DNA of 34,518 nucleotides, from contig JAFQFS010000169.1 of NCBI GenBank assembly GCA_017398585.1, positions 1-34,518 on the forward strand, read 5' to 3'. A program made the translations under genes and the position numbers. Below the pieces are notes generated by a model, which saw only the letters and a list, made by a program, of their open reading frames with translations, searched no databases and was not told where the DNA came from. Of this stretch, positions 30,545 through 34,518 are shown piece by piece; position 1 is the first letter of the stretch, and every line of letters begins with the position of its first letter. The DNA comes from Clostridia bacterium. GTDB taxonomy: Bacteria > Bacillota > Clostridia > Oscillospirales > CAG-272.

Positions 30545-32569
30545 TCAATATAATACGAAGATTGCGCGCATTGCGGGAACCGTAACGGTTTCTCCGGGAG
30601 CGATGGACGTTATGCTGCCGTCGGAAGGATTCCAGAGTTCCGCACCGGATTCGCCGTTGTAGGTGAGTTCTGCGTCAGCACGGGATTTGTTCGCAAGCAT
30701 ATGGATGGTCGTGTCGTCTCTGCGGAATTTCGCACGGAGGACGGTCGCGCCGGAAACTTTTTCGTTGAAGACGCCGCCGTCCGCGTACAGCGTATCCACC
30801 ATATTGCCGACCGATGCCGTTTCAAACGCCGGCAGGGAGAGCGGCTGTCCGCTGTCCGCACCAAAGCGCGGGGTACGTTCCATAAATTTCACACGGACAC
30901 CCGCTTCTGCGAGTTCCGCCAGTGATTTCAGCGAGGATTCCTTCATCACATCAAGCTTCGGGATGAAGATCGTCTTTACGGCATGACCGGAGATCGACGC
31001 TGTACCACTGTTCTTCAGCGTTTCCGCCGCTTCTGCGAGGTCTTCGCCGTCGATAAAGTAGTAGTCAAAACCGTTTTCGCTCAGCGCGGACGTGATTGCT
31101 TCCGTGCTGTCCTGCGCCAGGGTGTCGCCGTCGTTCCAGCCGGAGCAGTAGAGCGGCTTTGTCTTCGCCTGCGCGTCCTCGATCCCGTAATAGATAAACG
31201 TGCCGCAGTCGTTCGGCAGCCCGTCAAGCATCGTGCGGAGACGTCCGACATATTCATTGAACCAGCGGGTCTCCTCCTCGTTCGTATAGCCGTTGAAGTA
31301 AGAGTTCGTCACACGCACACCGCCGAGGTATAAAAGCCCCATCACGGCGGTCATGTTGTTCAGCGGGTCTTTCCGGAACTCATCCACGTTCGCAAACGGA
31401 CAGATCTCAACCATCATGCCGTTGGTGCCGTTTTTTCGCACCGCCATCTGTGCATAACGGGTCACGTTGTACGGGTAAATTTCGGGATAGCAGTTCAGAA
31501 TGTCGATGCCCGGATAGGATGCCGCGCGCATGACGCGGACAAAATCCCCGTACTGCTTGACGTGGTGGGAGATATTTTCTTCAAGAAGGTAATGGCCGGA
31601 GAAGCCACAGCCGTGCGCTTCACACCACGCGGAAAGCTGTCCGGAATACGCATCCGCCGCCAGTTTGCCGACAAGTTCGTAGAATCGGACGCGTACGGGA
31701 TAAGCATTCGTACCGCCCTCGAAAATCAGCGGAAGTTCGGGCAGAATGCTCTCACCGTATTCCGCTTCGTAGGCTTCAAACAAACCGTCCACCCACGGTG
31801 CGAGAGCATAGGGCCAGGTTTCGTAATCACGCACATACATGACGTGCAGACTCGGTTCGTCCGTGAACACGTTCACCGCGCGGGAGTACGCATCCGGGAT
31901 CGCCTGTGCGATCGGTTCAAAACAAAGGTCGATGAACCGGCGCACCGCCGCCCTGTCCATGATGTTGATGTTCTTACGGAACGAGCTGACGTTGTGGGTA
32001 CTGTGTGAACCTGCGTATGCGTCCTTCACGCAGAACACATACAGCACTTCCTTTTCGGCGAGGTCGCATTCGAGGGACTCTGCAGTGAACTCCACGGGCA
32101 TCATCCGGTCGAACTGAACGTAACTTTCGTGGATACCGGGCGTGTCGACAGGGTATTTTGCCGCCCAGATGATCTTGTCCGATTCATCATCGAGACGGAA
32201 CTTCGCATGGGTCGGTTCGTACGCGATCCGTCGGTGCATATAGAACCCCTTCGCGGCGAGTTCCGGATGGCCGTCGAGAACCATGCCGCCGCCCTGTCCG
32301 CTCGGGTAACCCATTTCGTCGTAGATCCAGAATTCCAGACCGTTTTCTTCCATCGCGGCAAGGATGTCACGGAATTTCTCAAGGTTCTCCGGATTGGACG
32401 TAAAGCCGTTTTCAAACGGGACATTGGTGACCGCACCGCCGTAACCGCGCGCGGCACCGTCTGCCATTTGCGCACGATAATCCTTCGCCCAGCCGTGCAC
32501 CATCGGGCTCACACGGAATGTCCGGGGCGGATGTTCGAAATCGGCACGCAGTTTGGTTTTATCGGGCAT
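30545..32569 (-). CDS. GH106-like alpha-L-rhamnosidase
   Basis: 674 aa, no signal peptide. The key match is EFWIYDEMGYPSGQGGG (residues 79-95), a variant of the YDE-x2-(W/Y)PSG motif of GH106 and related barrel enzymes. Further barrel-like segments are NVFTDEPSLH (a candidate acidic residue) and GCGFSGHYLLEENISHH. A C-terminal beta domain ends the protein. GH106 members remove rhamnose from pectin (rhamnogalacturonan) or plant glycosides, though full GH106 enzymes are often longer, so this could be a related unassigned family. GGAG precedes the ATG, and a consensus promoter at 32606-32634 starts the operon. Confidence 0.72.
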   Translation of the reverse strand: MPDKTKLRADFEHPPRTFRVSPMVHGWAKDYRAQMADGAARGYGGAVTNVPFENGFTSNPENLEKFRDILAAMEENGLEFWIYDEMGYPSGQGGGMVLDGHPELAAKGFYMHRRIAYEPTHAKFRLDDESDKIIWAAKYPVDTPGIHESYVQFDRMMPVEFTAESLECDLAEKEVLYVFCVKDAYAGSHSTHNVSSFRKNINIMDRAAVRRFIDLCFEPIAQAIPDAYSRAVNVFTDEPSLHVMYVRDYETWPYALAPWVDGLFEAYEAEYGESILPELPLIFEGGTNAYPVRVRFYELVGKLAADAYSGQLSAWCEAHGCGFSGHYLLEENISHHVKQYGDFVRVMRAASYPGIDILNCYPEIYPYNVTRYAQMAVRKNGTNGMMVEICPFANVDEFRKDPLNNMTAVMGLLYLGGVRVTNSYFNGYTNEEETRWFNEYVGRLRTMLDGLPNDCGTFIYYGIEDAQAKTKPLYCSGWNDGDTLAQDSTEAITSALSENGFDYYFIDGEDLAEAAETLKNSGTASISGHAVKTIFIPKLDVMKESSLKSLAELAEAGVRVKFMERTPRFGADSGQPLSLPAFETASVGNMVDTLYADGGVFNEKVSGATVLRAKFRRDDTTIHMLANKSRADAELTYNGESGAELWNPSDGSITSIAPGETVTVPAMRAIFVLY

Positions 32570-32605
32570 TGTTTTTCTCCTTTTCTGTGATTTGTACTTT
32601 GCCTC

Positions 32606-32634
32606 ATTATATCACAGGCGTTCACTTTTTTCAA
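32606..32634 (-). promoter_or_regulatory. Promoter of the rhamnosidase operon
   Basis: Minus strand TTGAAA (32629-32634) and TATAAT (32606-32611) with 17 nt between, 36 nt before the ATG. Confidence 0.85.
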
Positions 32635-32651
32635 TAGCGGAGCAAAGAAAC

Positions 32652-32684
32652 AAAAAACCGGCTGTTTCCGTAAAACAGTCGGTT
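32652..32684 (-). terminator. Intrinsic terminator of the radical SAM operon
   Basis: Minus strand stem AACCGACTGTTT/AAACAGCCGGTT (one mismatch, arms 32673-32684 and 32656-32667) followed by a T run, 7 nt after the stop codon. Confidence 0.85.
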
Positions 32685-32690
32685 CCTTAT

Positions 32691-33812
32691 TCAGTAATTC
32701 ACATTCCGTGACGCATACCGCGCCAGCTCCGCGATCTTCGGAGCGGCATGGTCGAAGAATTCACGATAGCTTTCGCAGTAGGAGAAATCGCCGAGTCCGT
32801 CGGCCGTGCAGGGTTCACGATACCGTGCACATCCGCCGCGGCACAGCCGGAAATACCGGCAGCTGCGGCACTTTTCGCTCATTTTTCGTGACCGGCGCAG
32901 GAATTCCTGTGCTGTCGCCGTCGCGTACAGTTCGGCGATGGAAGACTCCGCAATATTCCCGAGCCTCCACTCGTCGAGGACGTAGAAGTCGCACGGATAC
33001 GCTCCGCCGTCCGCTTCGATGACAAGGTTCTGCGAGCACATGCCGTTCATCCCGCAGCATTCCGCCGGACGTCCCGACGCCAGCATGACAAAATTGTCAA
33101 ACTCGCGCACGCTGGTGTATTTGCCTGCCATGAAATCATCGTAATAGTACCCGAACGCGGTCTTCAGGAAATTTGCGTACCGCTTCTGCGACGGTGCAAA
33201 CGAATCCCCGCCGCACTCCAGTCCGTCGATGTACTTGATAAACTGCAGATATTTGTAATTCTTACTGCGGAAATAATTGTAGATCTGCGAAATATTCTTC
33301 GCCACCGAGTCGGTCACGACGGTGAGAATATTGTAATCGATCCCGTATTCGCGGAACTTCCGGATGGACTCGTTCACTTTTTTGAACGTGCCCTCTCCGG
33401 CGGCATCCCGTCTGGATTCGTCATGCACCGCACTGTTTCCGTCCAGCGACACCCCCACGAGAAATTTATGATCCCGCAGGATCTCACACAGTTCGTCGGA
33501 AACGCGATACCCGTTCGTCTGCATGGCGTACGCCACGGGGATCTTTTTCGTATTGTACGTTTCCACGAACGCCGTGAACGCACGGTAGTAATCCGCGCCG
33601 GCAAGGGTCGGTTCCCCGCCCTGGAAGGCGAACGTCACCTGGCCCGAAGCATAATCGAACACGCGGCGTACCAGCACTTCGGCAGTCTCCTGTGACATGA
33701 TCCCGTAGGAAGCGACTTCGCGGTGATCGGTTTCGTCATTGTAGAAGCAGTACCGGCAGCGCATATTGCACAGACCGGACGCAGGCTTGATAAGTACGGA
33801 AAGCGGCGGCAT
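32691..33812 (-). CDS. Anaerobic sulfatase-maturating-type radical SAM/SPASM enzyme
   Basis: 373 aa. The radical SAM motif is CNMRCRYCFY (Cys15, Cys19, Cys22), with GGEPTL and AMQTNG typical of the anSME group. The C-terminal SPASM region has several cysteine clusters (CCGMNGMCSQN, AYPCDFYV, CRSCRYFRLCRGGC) for auxiliary Fe-S centres. anSMEs convert a Cys or Ser of sulfatases to formylglycine without oxygen. No sulfatase is in the window; the partner must be elsewhere, or the enzyme may modify a peptide. AGGAGAAC precedes the ATG, and it follows the membrane-protein gene by 17 nt in one operon. Confidence 0.88.
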   Translation of the reverse strand: MPPLSVLIKPASGLCNMRCRYCFYNDETDHREVASYGIMSQETAEVLVRRVFDYASGQVTFAFQGGEPTLAGADYYRAFTAFVETYNTKKIPVAYAMQTNGYRVSDELCEILRDHKFLVGVSLDGNSAVHDESRRDAAGEGTFKKVNESIRKFREYGIDYNILTVVTDSVAKNISQIYNYFRSKNYKYLQFIKYIDGLECGGDSFAPSQKRYANFLKTAFGYYYDDFMAGKYTSVREFDNFVMLASGRPAECCGMNGMCSQNLVIEADGGAYPCDFYVLDEWRLGNIAESSIAELYATATAQEFLRRSRKMSEKCRSCRYFRLCRGGCARYREPCTADGLGDFSYCESYREFFDHAAPKIAELARYASRNVNY

Positions 33813-33829
33813 ATGGTTCTCCTGATAAT

Positions 33830-34468
33830 TTACCGTTTGTAGTATGTGATATAGTCGATCTTTACCGTCCCGTCCGCATAGCCGATCAATTCAAAATACA
33901 GCTTCTTCGACGAGTCGCTGTCGAGGTCGTTGCGGAACGTACCGTCGTTGCGGTGGATCATATAGGTAACGTTGAACGCCCAGTTCATCGTCCCGTCGTC
34001 GTTGGTCTGTTCCTTCAGCTGTTCCACCTCAATGTTGTACAGCATCTGCGGCGCGAACCGGTCGTACGGCTTGTTGTCTTTGTAATAGCGGTCGGTGAAG
34101 TAGGTGTTATACGTTTCCGCATCTCCGGCAATAACCGTTTTGAAGTATTCGGTAAAGAACTTCACCGCCGGACCGTAGTCGTCTTCTTCTCCCTCGAGAA
34201 TCGCCTGTGACACCGCACCGTTCTTGTAATAAACATAGCGGTCGTACTGCATGTACCGGTCATCCTGTGTGGGATCGAGGTCATAGTCGGTCGGATAGAA
34301 ATTGTAGCTGTACAGCTTATCCGAGTACATAGATGTCGGTTTGTCGTTCTTCGTTCTGATTTCAAAAACCTGCGGATTCTCGAGCAGGATCCAGCTCAGC
34401 GCGCCGAGCAGCGTCACCACGATGATCCCGATCAGCATCTTCCGCTTCTTCTGTTTCTTTGCATCCAT
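33830..34468 (-). CDS. Membrane-anchored protein of unknown function
   Basis: 212 aa. A basic N-terminus (MDAKKQKKRK) precedes one transmembrane helix (about 11-29), and the rest would be outside the membrane. The outer part is rich in Asp and Tyr, with a C-terminal beta-strand domain (YFELIGYADGTVKIDYITYYKR) that may resemble NTF2-like or DUF4829-type domains; I do not recognise a family. Start chosen at the lysine-rich ATG; GAGG lies about 14 nt upstream, weak, and an earlier in-frame start at the window edge is possible. It is 17 nt before the radical SAM gene, so they are likely co-transcribed. Confidence 0.7.
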   Translation of the reverse strand: MDAKKQKKRKMLIGIIVVTLLGALSWILLENPQVFEIRTKNDKPTSMYSDKLYSYNFYPTDYDLDPTQDDRYMQYDRYVYYKNGAVSQAILEGEEDDYGPAVKFFTEYFKTVIAGDAETYNTYFTDRYYKDNKPYDRFAPQMLYNIEVEQLKEQTNDDGTMNWAFNVTYMIHRNDGTFRNDLDSDSSKKLYFELIGYADGTVKIDYITYYKR

Positions 34469-34518
34469 TGTGATACTATAAACCTCTCTTAATATTTTAT
34501 CTCTTTCCCAGTCCAAAA

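Overview
The window comes from a spore-forming, Gram-positive anaerobe of the Clostridia, most likely an uncultured gut member of the Oscillospirales/Ruminococcaceae group. This rests on a SpoIIR sporulation protein, oxygen-sensitive radical SAM activases, clostridial-type lipoproteins, strong TTGACA-N17-TATAAT promoters, purine-rich ribosome binding sites and a GC-rich third-codon bias. The genus cannot be fixed from sequence alone.

Layout. 253-7374 (+) holds an arginine operon, argH-argC-argJ-argB-argD-argF. This is the whole cyclic acetyl-ornithine route except argA, whose step ArgJ can replace, and argG, which may lie just outside. 7530-11948 (+) carries an NlpC/P60 lipoprotein, a ParB-like/GNAT fusion, and a promoter-driven three-gene operon (P-loop kinase, APH-type kinase, Nudix hydrolase). 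12062-14819 is a divergent pair: a Gfo/Idh/MocA dehydrogenase (-) and a solute-binding lipoprotein (+). 14909-19928 (-) carries a GNAT/DUF6886-like pair, two near-identical tRNA-Met/tRNA-Glu transcription units flanking a uroporphyrinogen-decarboxylase-family gene, spoIIR and a glucuronoyl-esterase-like hydrolase. At 20057 (+) is a Tim44-like membrane protein. 21287-26238 (-) is a probable operon: GNAT, lipoprotein, GH2 glycosidase, YbaK and a stand-alone PTS-type membrane protein. 26390-27295 (+) is a glycyl-radical-enzyme activase. 27348-32569 (-) is a GH106-like rhamnosidase, a second glycosidase-like protein and a GNAT. 32691-34468 (-) is an anaerobic sulfatase-maturase-like radical SAM protein with a small membrane protein. 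Several glycosidases lack signal peptides, which points to digestion of imported, decorated plant or mucin oligosaccharides inside the cell.

The most striking structure is not a gene. Fifteen intergenic copies of one repeat are scattered through the window. Each has a 14-18 bp hairpin with a GC-rich base and an A/T-rich tip, plus an asymmetric tail of the type CCCCTTTCAAAAACTTTTAA. The two arms change together from copy to copy, so the structure is kept while the sequence drifts. Six copies form three inverted pairs separated by about 106-111 nt, like compact composite elements. Four copies end 11-16 nt before a start codon (argH, argC, argF, ybaK) where no normal Shine-Dalgarno sequence is visible. 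The family looks like a mobile or regulatory palindromic element, and I know of no established name for it.
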